Shown in pieces: positions 63,656-64,000 of a stretch of DNA of 64,000 nucleotides (the first letter of the stretch is position 1; each line of letters starts with the position of its first letter). This DNA comes from Cerrena zonata (lineage: Eukaryota; Basidiomycota; Agaricomycetes; Polyporales; Cerrenaceae): the NCBI GenBank assembly GCA_038087015.1, contig JASBNA010000005.1:620001-684000 (forward strand). Direction: 5' to 3'. Made by a program: the position numbers and the translations under genes. Below the pieces are notes generated by a model. The model had not been told where the DNA came from. It did no database searches and worked only from the letters and a program-made list of their open reading frames with translations.

Positions 63656-64000
63656 ATTGGACTTTTGCGTAGTTTCCATCATCTTGGGTTCGGATTGGAC
63701 GATCGCCTTAGCACATTCGAACTCTTATCCCTACTTCCCCTCACACATATCCCCATTTAGTTACGGTACAGAACGTCTTCGCATGATCACGAATCCTAAT
63801 GTATAGACTCAATGCTTCACGGTGTTGTATCTCCTTTCTAAAATCATTACTTTTCATTATGAATGATTGGCATATCAAACAACTCGCGCTGAGAGGGAAT
63901 TTTGTTGATACTGTGGACGCAGACACATTGTGGTTTGTTCCTAGTATCAAAAGTTGTTAGTGGTTCAACGATGGAGTGAAGTGGAGCTGAGACACCTACG
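63656..64000. other. 3' flank of the phosphatase-fold gene
   Basis: 345 bp to the window end. No gene recognised; a 69-codon minus-strand ORF at 63950-63741 has no support. Confidence 0.4.

Overview
This window is nuclear DNA from a filamentous basidiomycete fungus, most likely an Agaricomycete (mushroom-forming fungus). Genes are closely packed on both strands and cut by many short GT-AG introns, mostly about 47-65 nt. The gene set includes families typical of that group: a seven-TM DUF6534-type membrane protein, a small cysteine-containing secreted protein, a CFEM protein, a P2Ox-like GMC oxidoreductase, an F-box/leucine-rich protein, and a very large PH-domain protein of low complexity. 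I see no rRNA, tRNA, CRISPR array or intact transposon. Nothing suggests a bacterial operon or a plasmid.

Layout, left to right: (1) 1-3032 (-) F-box/WD40 protein, running off the left edge. (2) 4107-9042 (+) Swr1-type chromatin-remodelling ATPase, with frame problems in its N-terminal half. (3) 9392-9801 (+) acylphosphatase. (4) 9995-10859 (-) secreted, probably GPI-anchored Ser/Thr-rich protein. (5) 12018-12802 (+) four-TM protein. (6) 13304-21794 (-) Blm10/PA200 proteasome activator. (7) 22382-24010 (-) PKA catalytic subunit. (8) 24541-26486 (+) ArsB/CitMHS-type permease. (9) 26604-28283 (-) F-box protein. (10) 29297-39703 (+) giant PH-domain, disordered, coiled-coil protein. (11) 40537-42829 (+) DUF2828/vWA protein. 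(12) 43339-44911 (-) DUF6534 7-TM protein. A gene-poor 3-kb stretch follows. (13) 47937-48831 (-) small secreted protein. (14) 50019-50853 (+) CFEM GPI protein. (15) 51608-53051 (-) Pinin/SDK/memA-type splicing protein. (16) 53483-54560 (+) SGNH/GDSL esterase. (17) 55535-57847 (-) P2Ox-like GMC oxidoreductase. (18) 59563-60684 (+) short SRP72. (19) 61902-63655 (+) membrane-anchored histidine-phosphatase-fold protein with degenerate catalytic motifs.

The genes do not form an obvious pathway cluster. Housekeeping genes (Swr1, Blm10, PKA, SRP72, Pinin) are mixed with secreted and membrane accessory genes. I found no new multi-gene system. The most notable points are inside genes: the C-terminal proteasome-docking motif of Blm10 is completed by an 8-nt last exon; the phosphatase-fold protein appears to have lost both catalytic histidine motifs and carries a 6-nt microexon; Swr1 and the PH gene each contain a 25-nt GT...AG segment that is either an ultra-short intron or a frameshift; SRP72 is about half the usual length; and the giant PH protein carries a tandem EYxTAExCP-type repeat.
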